The notes: generated by a model not told the origin, from the sequence alone. DNA of 64,000 nt from Ariolimax columbianus (GCA_036924085.1 JAVGWX010000008.1:48467019-48531018), one strand, 5' to 3'. Counted from the stretch's first letter, positions 21,335 through 31,900 are shown. Numbers and translations: made by a program.

Positions 21335-21790
21335 TAAAAGTCTTGAGAGCCTGTGTTTTCCTGTCGCATTTATTTCTGTGAATCATGGACGATTTCAAAA
21401 ACTTCTAAACAAAAAATCGAATCCTTCTAGGCAAAATGTTACAGAAAGATCCTCAGAATAGTATGGACAGAGAAAACAAAAGCTAGACATTCGGCAATAG
21501 TTGAGCATAGAGGAAAACTGGTTTATCAATTCCATTTTGACCAGAAAATGTAAATACTTTAGTCACATCAAGAGACACAACGGTCTCGAGAGAACGATGA
21601 TGGAAGGTATGGTGCTAGGCAAAAGAGGAAGGGGTAGTCCAAGAAGACGATGGCACCAAGATATCCATTACTGCCTGGGTATGATTGTGGCGGAGGCTGG
21701 ATTTTGGCACGGGAACGAGTTTCTTTCATACAGACAGACTGTAATGGGAGCGACGTTCTACAAATGACATGCTTCATGATGATGGTGTAC
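21335..21790 (+). mobile_element. LINE 3' fragment with ATG-type tail
   Basis: The plus strand has KILRI, HRGKLVYQFHFDQKM, HIKRHNGLERTMMEGMVLGK, RGRGSPRRRWHQDIHYCLG and ATFYK, followed by CATGATGATGG, the simple tail. It is a sister of 7632-8010. It abuts the opposite-strand LINE that begins at 21290, so the two lie back to back. Confidence 0.8.
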
Positions 21791-22059
21791 AGTATTTCAT
21801 GAGTACATCTACCTTCAGAACGTATGCTTTCCTTGAGCTCCCCAGATGCCTTCAGTAAACTTCAAAGTGATATCCTTTTCACTACAACCACAATAAAAAT
21901 TGTCGGAAGTAAACTATCATTCGGAAAATGAAGCACACAGAAATAACGTTTAACAACCTCTGTATTAAAAGCTTTCGACAACTTGGTAAAGCAGAACTGC
22001 AACGTTAAAACACTACCCATTTCTTTCTAACTCGTCTTCTTCAACTCCAACCAGTTCTT
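21791..22059. other. Unassigned spacer
   Basis: No similarity to other parts of the window was noticed. Confidence 0.3.
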
Positions 22060-22430
22060 TTGTAAGCCAGTGTCAGGTCGGTGCGGTTGTATCGAACGGA
22101 AACATGAAGAACGACGAAGTCCATACAACAAAGACTCTAATCCTAGATACCTGCGAATGATAATGGGCCTAAAGTGGCAGGATATGGTGAAGAGTGAAGA
22201 CCTACGAGGAAGGAACCAACAACAGCCACTGGAACAACAAATTAAATGAAGAAAATGTGTCTGGATAGGCACTGTCCAACAAACATAGCCAGACAGGCTC
22301 TTAGATGGAATCCTCAGTTGAAGAGAAAGATAGGTAGACCCAAAAATACAGGGAGAAGAGAATGTGAGAAGGTACTAAGATTAAATGATGAGACCTGGAG
22401 AAAGGCAGTAACTTTTCCAAGTTCTGCTTA
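22060..22430 (+). mobile_element. LINE C-terminal fragment
   Basis: The plus strand reads LRIIMGLKWQDMVKSEDLRG, then NIARQALRWNPQLKRKIGRP and KNTGRRECEKVLRLNDETW. This matches the C-terminal segment of LINEs whose consensus resembles NxxRQALxWNPQGKRxxGRP. The element is broken by a frameshift. A related minus-strand fragment is at 35495-36440. Confidence 0.75.
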
Positions 22431-22699
22431 CGTATGCTCATTATTTATTTTGAAGAGATCACCTGTCAGCCATGGCAACTTAAGTTCACTTTTCCTAATG
22501 TTAAAGGTGTTCTTTATTTTGTCGTCATATTGCTCAGTATAATCACAAGGTCACCACTGTATGTGGCCCCTTACAGGAAGCCTGCTACAGCGCTCATTGT
22601 CTATTCTTGCATTGGTTCTATCTCTAGTAACGTAATTTACCTGATAAGGCTGCACGTCTCATGCACAACCCACTCCGCCCACCTATTTGAACTTAATGA
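22431..22699. other. Unassigned spacer
   Basis: No recognised feature. Confidence 0.3.
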
Positions 22700-22865
22700 C
22701 TGCGATTAGAGCGTTTGTCTATCGTGGGAAAGTGACCAAGTTTAATTCTCGGTCTCGAAACGATCTAGTCTACCCAGATGTAAATACGCACTTGACTTTA
22801 GATAATGAAGCCAAGAGTGAGACCTATTACCCTGTCTCAGATCTGATTTCTGACAGCAATGTGTG
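22700..22865 (+). mobile_element. Divergent tRNA-like SINE
   Basis: The segment GACTGCGATTAGAGCG resembles an A box, and AAGTTTAATTCTCGG about 40 bp later resembles a B box. A short unrelated body follows. No second copy was found in the window, so the call rests only on promoter-like spacing. Confidence 0.4.
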
Positions 22866-22875
22866 AATTGGAACT

Positions 22876-23217
22876 TCTTCTTCTTCTTCGTTCGTTCTCA
22901 ATCTCCCACTACCAAACCCTGAAAGGGCTTAAGTAGCAGAATGTAGTCCAGAGAACGGAATGCGTTGTGTCGTAGTTTTACAGCTTGGCTGCGATATTTG
23001 CACCTTTCGGTCCAACACATCCGACTTCAGCAAGCATTTTTTGAGTACCGGGTTAGCATTCCCTCTTCGATCCCTTCTCCTTAGCCAGTCTGCCCTGCTG
23101 CAGCCTGTTATCCAGGATCACCACGTGGAGGTGTAGAAGGGTCTTGGCAGCTATGGTTCGCTGGCCCTGACACTAGCAGTCAGCTATGGTCGCTGACCAC
23201 TGCAGCATCTTGATCCC
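22876..23217 (-). mobile_element. Retroposon family D, complete copy with TSD
   Basis: This ~340-bp element has a (TTC)n tract at its left end, i.e. a (GAA)n tail on the minus strand. The body contains CATCCGACTTCAGCAAGCAT and TATCCAGGATCACCACGTGG. Flanks AATTGGAACT (22866-22875 and 23218-23227) form a perfect 10-bp TSD. Other copies are at 40585, 51409, 55603, 60165 and 62462. I saw no tRNA-type promoter, so its transcription source is unclear. Confidence 0.9.
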
Positions 23218-23227
23218 AATTGGAACT

Positions 23228-23945
23228 AATTTGACCTTCATTTGAAAATTGTAGTGTATATCTTGTTTGCTTCCCTGGAATCTGTCCGGGGAAATATGAA
23301 AGGTATCCATTAATTCCTCACTTCGTTCTTTTATCTCCAGCTGTATTCACTTTTGTCTAGTTCCTTACCACAAGACTGAAATATTTCCTATATCTTTGAT
23401 CACGTTGATCGTGCCCGACCAATATCCAATAAAACCCTTTCACATCTCAATCCAAAGTCATTACTTGATGACGTGAAGTACTTCACGGAATAAGGCCAAA
23501 GACCTGCCGGACAGACTTTGTGTATTTGCTGTCTCGTATCATCTCCTTACCGTAGATGAAATCGATCCCTCAACACGGACCAGTAAAAATTGTTTGGTGA
23601 AAGTTTGACGCTTTTGCTTTTGGAAGCAGATCTTTACGTGATTCATCTTTTTTGTGTATTTGTCTTTCGTGTGATTGTGTGTGCGTATGTGTGTGACAGA
23701 ACTAAAACAAGTACACGGAAATTATGTTGAGAAATAAGGGACCATAAAAGGGTAATAGTACATGATTCTCCAGTTTGCTTCGGATTTAGTATATGTGACT
23801 TATTTACTGACTTGCAGCTGTATGTAACGTTATGACAAAAATGAATGACAAATCAAGAACTGCTTAACCAGAGCAAGGAGACACATTGGCACTTTATAAG
23901 TTGTCGACACTGGAATTTGATTGGCCATACCATCAGAAGAAAACC
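23228..23945. other. Unassigned stretch
   Basis: About 700 bp of A/T-rich sequence with no coding frame or repeat that I could assign. Confidence 0.3.
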
Positions 23946-24385
23946 TGAACAGATCACCAAAACCTGACACTATCACTAGAACCTGACACTATCACTAGAA
24001 CCGCAGACTTTCACCATAAACCTAACACTATCTCCAAAACCTGACACTATCACCAATACCTGATACTATCACCAAAACCTGACACTATCACAAAAACCTG
24101 ACACTATCACTAGAACCGCACACTTTCACCAAAACCTAATACTATCACCAAAACCTGACACTATCTCCAAAACCTGACACTATCTCCAAAACCTGACACT
24201 ATCTCCAAAACCTGACACTATCTCCAAAACCTGACACTATCTCCAAAACCTGACACTATCTCCAAAACCTGACACTATCTCCAAAACCTGACACTATCTC
24301 CAAGACCTGACACTATCGCTAGAACCTGACACTATCTCCAAAACCTGACACTATCACTAGAACCTGACATTATTACTAGAGCTGT
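23946..24385. repeat. 19-bp minisatellite
   Basis: About 23 units have the consensus AAACCTGACACTATCTCCA. Eight or more near-identical units sit in the middle (24150-24300), and the two edges are more diverged, the pattern expected when turnover is concentrated in the centre. Confidence 0.95.
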
Positions 24386-24559
24386 TGCACCGCATGAAGA
24401 ATTGCATCAGAGCCGCTGAAATACAATGAATATATTGCTGCCTTTGAAAAGGTCAAAAAGCTTGATAGATACTGGCCGCTCTTCCAGTCATACCTAATGA
24501 GATGTAAAGCAGACGTCAATAGGTTGCGGGATTCTAGTAGATTACACATCAATATTTTA

Positions 24560-25705
24560 AAGAAAATCTTTTCAGAAAGATAATGGGCTCAGTTAGGGCC
24601 ACAGTTAGGTTCATGAGTTTGATTACCCTTTCCTCGGCGATGAAGCGGGTTCCAACTTCACCTCCAACGGACCCTATCGTGGGTCACGAAAGCTCAGTGA
24701 GTGGAAGGTATTCCACCAGAGGCGTCACAAATGTTGTTGTGGACAGCAAGAGAGCTTGTCTAACGGATTTGATGGCATCCACACGATCTCGTTTTACTTT
24801 CTTGTTACCAGATTATTGTGCTCGTGCTCCGTCGACCACCATTTCGTCGCAAAATGTGACCTGTCCATCTATGTTTTACCTTTTCTGCATAGATTGCCGC
24901 ATCTTTCTCCAAGTACAATCTTCTTATGTTTGATTTGTGGAGATTGTGCATGTGTTGGTTGTTGTTGTTGTTGTTGTTTGCGATTGCCCACAAAGAATAG
25001 GTTACTTTTTTGTGCGCCCTAAAAAGGACGTTAAGTTGTACATTTGCAATAGCTTTCATCACATCCCGAGCGTGTTGATGAAGGTAGACCGGGGTTTTCT
25101 ATACGGTTGTGCTATCCTTGGCTTCATCTGCGTGTCACTCACTACTAGGGGGATCATGTCATCTCACATAGTTAGCGTCTCCCATAAAAACAGCCCTTTT
25201 CCAGGGAGCGCTACTAAGAAGCTGAGGTGTGGGTCTTGGTCAGCATGTCTTGACTAACATGTCTGATCAGTATATTTTGCCTGACCAAACGTTACGTAAG
25301 TATTCCTCATCTGCAATGCGTTGGTTCCTGGGAGTGATTCCGAACAAGCGTCTCCCAGAGACTTGGGTCACCGTCAATTTATCCTCAGGTGATTTTGTAA
25401 ATGCTTATGTCTCAGCACAATAACACATTACAGGTAGCACAGTGGAGTTGAAGAGAGAGGTGCGTAGATTCTGCTGGCCTTGACATTCTTCTATGTCTGT
25501 GTTAATTGATGAGAACGCTTCCAGTACCTCGACGTCTTGTTAATTCATGTTCTAGATTGTTCTGTATATTGAGTAGAAGCCGCAGATAGATGAGCTCGTC
25601 AACATCCTCTAAGCTAAGAAAGACTGGATCATAATTAGCGAAACAATTTCCCAGCACTTCCGTCTTCGACACATTCATTTCTAGTCTTACAGTTAAGTTT
25701 ATTGC
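24560..25705 (-). mobile_element. LINE RT/C-terminal remnant split by family E
   Basis: The minus strand from 25700 encodes VRLEMNVSKTEVLGNCFA, then VDELIYLRLLLNIQNNLEHE, segments that follow the RT catalytic motif. After the insertion at 24960-25314 it resumes with KHRWTGHILRRNGGRRSTST and THDRVRWRS, the C-terminal end. Several stops and shifts are present. The insert is a family E retroposon. Confidence 0.7.
24960..25314 (-). mobile_element. Retroposon family E, copy inserted in a LINE
   Basis: The left end is (GTT)n, i.e. an (AAC)n tail on the minus strand. The right end holds the terminal unit ATCAGTATATTTTGCCTGAC. Flanking TGCATGTGTTGG and TGCAATGCGTTGG are a probable TSD. Shared internal blocks include GGCTTCATCTGCGTGTCACT. 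It has no recognisable ORF or tRNA head. Sister copies are at 39764, 43262, 56474 and 61318. Confidence 0.85.
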
Positions 25706-25728
25706 TAAAAATAAAGCGTCTTGCGTTT

Positions 25729-25987
25729 TTGTGTGTGTTTTTTTTTGCGTTTTTTTTTTGCGTTCGCCTTATTTATCTATTCCCCAAGACGGTGTGCGTT
25801 GCACTGTCGTTTTTATTTTGCGCCTGTCGGCCCAGTGCATCTGACTTCAGCATGCATTTTATGTAAGGGTCTGCATTTTCTAAGGGTTTGCTTCCCCAGG
25901 GTAACGGCCGGTGCGTGATGGGGATCGGACCCAGCACCTTCTGGTTGTGAGCCGTGTCACTTAACCACTAGGCCACGCCGTCCCCCT
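25729..25987 (-). mobile_element. tRNA-derived SINE, family A, full copy with TSD
   Basis: On the minus strand the head reads GGGGACGGCGTGGCCTAGTG with A-box character and GGGTCCGATCCCC as B box. The body includes CGGCCCAGTGCATCTGACTT in the plus orientation, and the tail is A-rich. Flanks GTCTTGCGTTT (25718-25728 and 25988-25998) form a perfect 11-bp TSD. Six copies of the family lie in this window. Confidence 0.92.
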
Positions 25988-25998
25988 GTCTTGCGTTT

Positions 25999-26380
25999 CT
26001 AATACAGCTTTATATGTTTGTATTTTATCAGTATTATCCTAATACACAAGCAAATAGTAATGTGAAAGTCAGCTGGATGTGATCAGCGATATAAAAATAA
26101 GGAGCAATTGAGATCAATAAAAAGTGCACCAATAAATACAATTACAATATAATACAGACATCGCTTACGAGCCATTAATTGTTTAATTCTAGAACATTAG
26201 ATCACTACTTAATGTTCTGATACGGCTTGAACTTTTGATCTTTAGAACATAACAAGGAGTGATCACAAAATGCTACATTTGGGGAAGGTTTTGAAGCAGC
26301 TAAAAGCCATATCTAAAATATAGAATATAGAAACTGAAAGCCACATCTGGAGACAAAGTAAAGGTATTGCATTTGTTTAA
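25999..26380. other. A/T-rich spacer before the 34-bp satellite
   Basis: No feature recognised. The last ~100 bp contain degenerate units of the following satellite. Confidence 0.35.
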
Positions 26381-28770
26381 GAATATGGGATGGAAACCGT
26401 AGGCTACATTTAGAGAAGATTGAGAGGTAGCTAAAAACTACATTTAGAGAAGATTTAGAGGTAGCTAAAAACTACATTTAGAGAAGATTTAGAGGAAGCT
26501 AAAAACTACATTTAGAGATGATTTAGAGGTAGCTAAAGACTACATTTAGAGAAGATTTAGAGGTAGCTAAAGACTACATTTAGAGAAGATTGAGAAGTAG
26601 CTAAAAACTACATATAGAGAAGATTTAGAGAAAGCTAAAAACTACATTTAGAGATGATTTATAGGTAGCTAAAGACTACATTTAGAGAAGATTGAGAGGT
26701 AGCTAAAAACTACATTTAGAGAAGATTGAGAGGTAGCTAAAAACTACATTTAGAGAAGATTTAGAGGTAGCTAAAGACTACATTTAGAGATGATTTAGAG
26801 GTATCTAAAAACTATATTTAGAGAAGATTTAGAGGTAGCTAAATCCACATATGCAGAAGATTGAGATGTAGCTAAATCCACATATGCATAAGATTGAGAG
26901 GTAGCTAAAAACTACATTTAGAGAAGATTTAGAGGTAGCTAAAGACTACATTTAGAGATGATTTAGAGGTATCTAAAAACTATATTTAGAGAAGATTTAG
27001 AGGTAGCTAAATCCACATATGCAGAAGATTGAGATGTAGCTAAATCCACATATGCATAAGATTTAGAGGTAGCTAAAAACTACATTTAGAGAAGGTTTAG
27101 ATGAAGCTAAAAACTACATTTAGAGAAGATTGAGAGGTAGCTAAGAACTACATTTAGAGAAGATTTAGAGGTATCTAAAAACTACATTTAGAGAAGATTT
27201 AGAGGTAGCTAAAAACTACATTTAGAGAAGATTGAGAGGTAGCTAAAAACTACATTTAGAGAAGATTGAGAGGTAGCTAAAGACTACATTTAGAGAAGAT
27301 ATAGAGGTAGCTAAAGACTACATTTAGAGAAGATTGAGAAGTATCTAAAAACTACATATAGAGAAGATTTAGAGAAAGCTAAAAACTACATTTAGAGATG
27401 ATTTATAGGTAGCTAAAGACTACATTTAGAGAAGATTGAGAGGTAGCTAAAAACTACATTTAGAGAAGATTGAGAGGTAGCTAAAAACTACATTTAGAGA
27501 AGATTGAGAGGTAGCTAAAAACTACATTTAGAGAAGATTTAGAGGAAGCTAAAAACTACATTTAGAGATGATTTAGAGGTAGCTAAAGACTACATTTAGA
27601 GAAGATTTAGAGGTAGCTAAAGACTACATTTAGAGAAGATTGAGAAGTAGCTAAAAACTACATATAGAGAAGATTTAGAGAAAGCTAAAAACTACATTTA
27701 GAGAAGATTTAGAGGTAGCTAAAAACTACATTTAGAGAAGATTTAGAGGAAGCTAAAAACTACATTTAGAGATGATTTAGAGGTAGCTAAAGACTACATT
27801 TAGAGATGATTTAGAGGTATCTAAAAACTATATTTAGAGACGATTTAGAGGTAGCTAAATCCACATATGCAGAAGATTGAGATGTAGCTAAATCCACATA
27901 TGCATAAGATTGAGAGGTAGCTAAAAACTACATTTAGAGAAGATTTAGAGGTAGCTAAAGACTACATTTAGAGATGATTTAGAGGTATCTAAAAACTATA
28001 TTTAGAGAAGATTTAGAGGTAGCTAAATCCACATATGCAGAAGATTGAGATGTAGCTAAATCCACATATGCATAAGATTTAGAGGTAGCTAAAAACTACA
28101 TTTAGAGAAGGTTTAGAGGAAGCTAAAAACTACATTTAGAGAAGATTGAGAGGTAGCTAAGAACTACTTTTAGAGAAGATTTAGAGGTAGCTAAAAACTA
28201 CATTTAGAGAAGATTTAGAGGTAGCTAAAAACTACATTTAGAGAAGATTGAGAGGTAGCTAAAAACTACATTTAGAGAAGATTTAAAGGTAGCTAAAAAC
28301 TACATTTAGAGAGGATTTAAAGGTAGCTAAAGACTACATTTTGAGATGATTTAGAGGTAGCTAAAAACTACATTTAGAGAAGATTTAGAAGTAGCTAAAT
28401 CCACATATGCAGAACATTGATATGTAGCTAAATCCACATATGCATAAGATTTAGAGGTAGCTAGAAACTACATTTAGAGATGATTGAGTGGTAGCTAAAT
28501 CCACATTTGTAGAAGATTGAGAGGTAGCTGAACGTCACATTTGTAGACGATTGAGAGGTAGCTGAACGTTACATTTGTAGAAGATTGAGAGGTGGCTAAA
28601 TCCACATTTATAGAAGATTGAGAGGTAGCTAAATCCACATTTGTAGAAGATTGAGAAGTAGCTAAATCCACATTTATAGAAGATTGAGAGTTAGCTAAAT
28701 CCATATATGTAGAAGATTGAGAGGTAGCTGAACATCACATTTGTAGAAGACGGAATGCAAACCAAAAGTC
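26381..28770. repeat. 34-bp satellite array with higher-order repeats
   Basis: About 70 units have the consensus AGCTAAAAACTACATTTAGA then GAAGATTTAGAGGT. Marker variants (AAATCCACATATGCAGAAG; ACATATAGAG) recur at spacings near 168 bp (five units) and about 1,016-1,050 bp (30-31 units), so large blocks were duplicated. Units after about 28490 diverge (CACATTTGTAGAAGATTGAG) and form an older edge. No unique spacers occur between units. Confidence 0.95.
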
Positions 28771-28810
28771 CCATTTGGAGAAAAATAAGAAGCAGCTAAA
28801 CCCCACATTT

Positions 28811-28874
28811 AAATAAGAGGAAATAAGAGGAAATAAGAGGAAATAAGAGGAAATAAGAGGAAATAAGAGGAAAT
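28811..28874. repeat. 10-bp repeat
   Basis: Six perfect copies of AAATAAGAGG occur at the decayed edge of the 34-bp satellite. They probably arose from one satellite unit variant (AAAAATAAGAAG is nearby). Confidence 0.95.
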
Positions 28875-29030
28875 GAAAACCTACAACCACATTTCAAGAA
28901 GAATAAGAGGCATCGAAAATACTTTTTTTTAAAGAATATTGAATGAAAACCAAGAGCCATATTTGGAGACGATTGGGAGAAAGCTGAAAACCACTTTTGA
29001 AGATTATCGAGTCGAAACGATCAACCATAT

Positions 29031-29121
29031 TTGGTGGGGAAGTAGTAGTAGCTAATATATATATATACACATATTTAATACTAGCTACTGTAATTGATGA
29101 AGTATATTCCCCGACACCACA
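29031..29121. repeat. Imperfect inverted repeat
   Basis: The arms GGGGAAGTAGTAGTAGCTA and TAGCTACT...TTCCCC flank an AT-rich centre, giving an imperfect hairpin. It may be chance in A/T-rich sequence or a small foldback remnant. Confidence 0.35.
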
Positions 29122-29183
29122 TTTGGATTGACCTTATCTGGCTTACAAGAAATCTTAGATCCATTTATTTGTAGCGTGTACCT

Positions 29184-29615
29184 GAGACAGATATCATTTT
29201 AGAATCTGAGGCCTCGCATCTGATAGCATATAATGGCTACACGTGCAAGATTGAGCATAATGGGCCCAAATCATCATGAACTTATTGCAAATATACTGTC
29301 ACGGACATACTCAAGTTCGTGGTAAATAAAGAACTGAAACCTGGACTGATAAGCACCAATAGGTAGGACATTGTTTTTATATATGGGGAAATGCTGAAAC
29401 AGATATAGGGCCTTCTGGTAGATGACAACATTGTACTTGATGAACCAGCAATCAAAAGGCTGAACCATTTCTGGAACCAAACTTGGGTCAAGCAGAGATG
29501 GCTCCTGAGAGGTCGGAGCAGGATTGTGAACAGTTATCAAGTTGCGTGGAAGATAAATATCCAAACACATGTTCATTCACTGAAAGACTGATCACTTTCA
29601 ACACATTCTGAGATT
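29184..29615. repeat. Duplicated segment, copy 2
   Basis: This segment is highly similar to 15757-16201 and is followed in both places by the same plus-strand LINE fragment. The duplication therefore spans at least ~0.8 kb and predates the SINE insertion at 29616. Confidence 0.85.
29274..29576 (-). CDS. Unknown 100-codon frame shared by two duplicated copies
   Basis: The minus-strand frame contains DIYLPRNLITVHNPAPTSQE, LLDPSLVPEMVQPFDCWFIK and YNVVIYQKALYLFQHFP. Its residue composition looks more protein-like than most frames here. I do not recognise a family. The homologous frame at 16162-15852 is broken by an ~8-bp insertion. It lies 5' to, and on the opposite strand from, a LINE 3' fragment, so it may belong to a transposon or to a captured exon. 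No start context or splice signal decides this. Confidence 0.25.
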   Translation of the reverse strand: MNMCLDIYLPRNLITVHNPAPTSQEPSLLDPSLVPEMVQPFDCWFIKYNVVIYQKALYLFQHFPIYKNNVLPIGAYQSRFQFFIYHELEYVRDSIFAISS

Positions 29616-29868
29616 GATTTTTTTTTTTGCGTTCGCCTTATTTTTCTCTAATCCCCAAGGCGGTGTGCGTTGCACTGTGTTTTTATTTTGCGCCTGTCGG
29701 CCCAGTGTATCCGACTTCAGCACGCATTTTATGTAAGGGTCTGCTTCCTCCTGCATTTTCTAAGGGTTTGCTTCCCCGGGGTAACGGCCGGTGCTGTGAT
29801 GGGGATCGAACCCAGCACCTTCGGGTCGTGAGCCGTACCACTTAACCACTATGCTACGCCGTCCCCCC
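29616..29868 (-). mobile_element. tRNA-derived SINE, family A, with TSD and empty-site homologue
   Basis: This is a full family A copy with A-box GGCGTAGCATAGTGGTTAAG and B-box GGGTTCGATCCCC on the minus strand, and an A-rich tail at the left. The TSD CATTCTGAGATT (29604-29615) / CATTCTGACATT (29869-29880) matches the single target CATTCTGACATT at 16190-16201 in the duplicated segment, which lacks the SINE. Confidence 0.93.
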
Positions 29869-29879
29869 ATTCTGACATT

Positions 29880-30260
29880 CAAACTGATATATCGTAAATT
29901 GAAAATGAGAATTGCCAGTTGTTATGTAAACTCGTCACTACTTTACGGCGCATAAAAATGGACACTGAATAAGAAGTTGGAAAATAGTATTGAAGCCTTG
30001 GAAATGCGGGTACGTAGAAGATTGGGCCGCATTTATTGGAAAGAGAAGAAAACAAATTTGGAGGTATTGAAAGAATTGGGATGAAAAGAGAATTCACGTC
30101 TGAGATCTGGGTTAGACATTTACGTTATTTCGGTTCATATAACAAGACATACCTCCTTGTTGCAGACCTTAATAGACGGGAAGGTGGAAGGCAGTCGTCC
30201 AGGAGGCAGACACCATTATAAGAGGAAGGACACCATCAGGAGATGGACATATTGACATAG
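29880..30260 (+). mobile_element. LINE RT C-terminal fragment, decayed sister of 16216
   Basis: It aligns with 16216-16560, for example GTAGAAGATTGGGCCGCATT and TTATTGGAAAGAGAAGAAAA. Frame-disrupting deletions are present (around 30080 and 30160). It ends in the CATCAGGAGATGGAC segment. Confidence 0.75.
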
Positions 30261-30564
30261 GTTTCTATGCAAGTACAATTGTCAGTTCCTTCTCGACCGT
30301 CCAGGAAGGGAACCAGAACAACCTCCAGGCAAAACAGCCGAGAGGCGATCAGCACATTGGTACATTTAAACAATATGGCGTGGAAACTAAAAGCCACGTT
30401 TAATGAATCATAAATGGGAACTATAACGCACATTTTGGGAGGAAGAGCGTTTTTGTGTTTCCAGCAACACGAAATGAAAGTGACGTAAAATCAGCCGCAT
30501 TTTTATAACTAGGTAAACTGGGGCGTGTCATAACTTGAAATCTTTACTGCAAAACGCAATTTTT
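30261..30564. other. Unassigned spacer
   Basis: One short block, AATATGGCGTGGAAACTAAA and following, looks like an old 34-bp satellite or related unit. Otherwise nothing was recognised. Confidence 0.3.
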
Positions 30565-30960
30565 ATGACCACTCTGAAACAATCTATCTAACAACTCTGG
30601 CACAATCTGTCTAATCACTCTAATCTAACCACTCTGACACAATCTATCTAACCACTATACCACAACCTATCTAAACACTATAACACAATCTATCTTACCA
30701 CTCTAACACAATATATCTACCCACACCAAAACAATCTAACCACTAACACAATCTGTCTAACCACTCTAATACAATCTATCTAACCACTCCAACACAATCT
30801 AACCACTCCAACACAATCTAACCACTCTAACACAATCTGCCTAACCACTCCAACACAATCTAACCACTCTAACACAATCTATCTAACCACTCCAACACAA
30901 TCTAACCACTCTAACCCAATCTATCTAACCACTCTGACGCTAGATGCTCTAATCACCTTA
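30565..30960. repeat. 23/19-bp minisatellite
   Basis: About 17-19 units are based on TAACCACTCTAACACAATCT, with an additional ATC before TAACC in the longer 23-bp form. The 19-bp form lacks it. The two lengths are interspersed. Confidence 0.92.
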
Positions 30961-31345
30961 TAGACCCCCTTAATTACAGACTAGCCGAACAAGCTTTCCG
31001 TAATACACTGACACAGCGATAAAACATGATTAAAATTAGAAAGTTAAAATGTGTCTGTCTCTGTGACTCCTATCTTAGCAATCTTTCCCCTTTTATGCCC
31101 ACCGTAATTACAGGGCAATGCATCTCACATTTACATGAGCTTCACACTTGGAAGGATTACAGTGAAACCCAGCGCTAATCGAATTCATCATTTCAGATCA
31201 TTTGAATGCGCAAAGGCGTCTGTAACATCTGGGAAATTGAGACAATAAACGCAGGCAGGAAAAGCTAGAGAGCAAACATTGTTGACCAAAATTCAAGAAT
31301 GTTGCGATGTCGTCCGCATGCATCTATACTATATTTCTGAAAGTG
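30961..31345. other. Unassigned spacer
   Basis: No feature was recognised upstream of the mariner-derived element. Confidence 0.3.
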
Positions 31346-31349
31346 TATA

Positions 31350-31900
31350 TTTGTACGAAGCGTGTTTAGATGAAACCGCATCAAACTGCAACATACGATG
31401 CGAACAAACATAAGATAAGCATGATGACGTCAATTCTGGTGTAAACAGCAGGTACCAACCGTCAAGTTTGCAAAATATCGCTATCCTCCAACTCAAAGTT
31501 TTCTCAGCAGATCGTTGAGAACATGGCGGGTAAGATACGGAATCCGTCCAGAGTTGATCAGCGAGCGGTGATTCGGTTTATAACAGCTGAAGGATGTCGA
31601 CCGGTGGACATTCATCGCAGAATGCAGGCAGTGTATGGTTACAAAAGTGTGTCGAAGACAACAACGAAGAACAGGTCAACGATGTTTAAAGAAGGACGTG
31701 GATTAACGAAAGATCTTCCTAGACCAGGTCAGGCGTCAGAGGATGCCATCGCCAAAATTGATGCAACAGTTCGTCGCCAGAGCTTACGTTCGCCATACTT
31801 TTGTCCCCATAAACTGCCTGCATTCTGCTATGAATGTCAACTGGTCGACATCCGTCAGCTGTTAGAACCAGCGGTTCCCAACCTGTTCTAGATCGCATAT
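31350..31900. mobile_element. Mariner-derived foldback element I
   Basis: The plus strand at 31523 encodes NPSRVDQRAVIRFITAEGCR then PVDIHRRMQAVYGYKSVSKT and FKEGRGLTKDLPRPGQ, the N-terminal helix-turn-helix of Mos1/SETMAR-type mariner transposases. From 31794 the sequence is the reverse complement of the same HTH region (for example CAACTGGTCGACATCC), so the two halves can form a hairpin. The DDE catalytic domain is absent. The right terminal sequence seen in element II was not found here. Confidence 0.8.
31523..31891 (+). pseudogene. Mariner transposase HTH fragment
   Basis: This is a 122-codon frame. Residues 1-75 match the DNA-binding half of mariner transposases, with KTTTKNRSTMFKEG as the second helix-turn-helix side and PRPGQ as the linker. 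Residues after about 90 are antisense HTH sequence and not protein-like. A full mariner transposase is about 345 residues, so only the DNA-binding part remains. If expressed it could at most bind element ends. Confidence 0.7.

Noticed and set aside
24583..24933. 116-codon plus-strand frame
   Set aside because: It is antisense to the LINE C-terminal segment that reads KHRWTGHILRRNGG on the minus strand.
26381..28770. Regularly spaced repeats that could suggest a CRISPR array
   Set aside because: Units are contiguous 34-mers without unique spacers, no cas-like genes are nearby, and the context is animal DNA.
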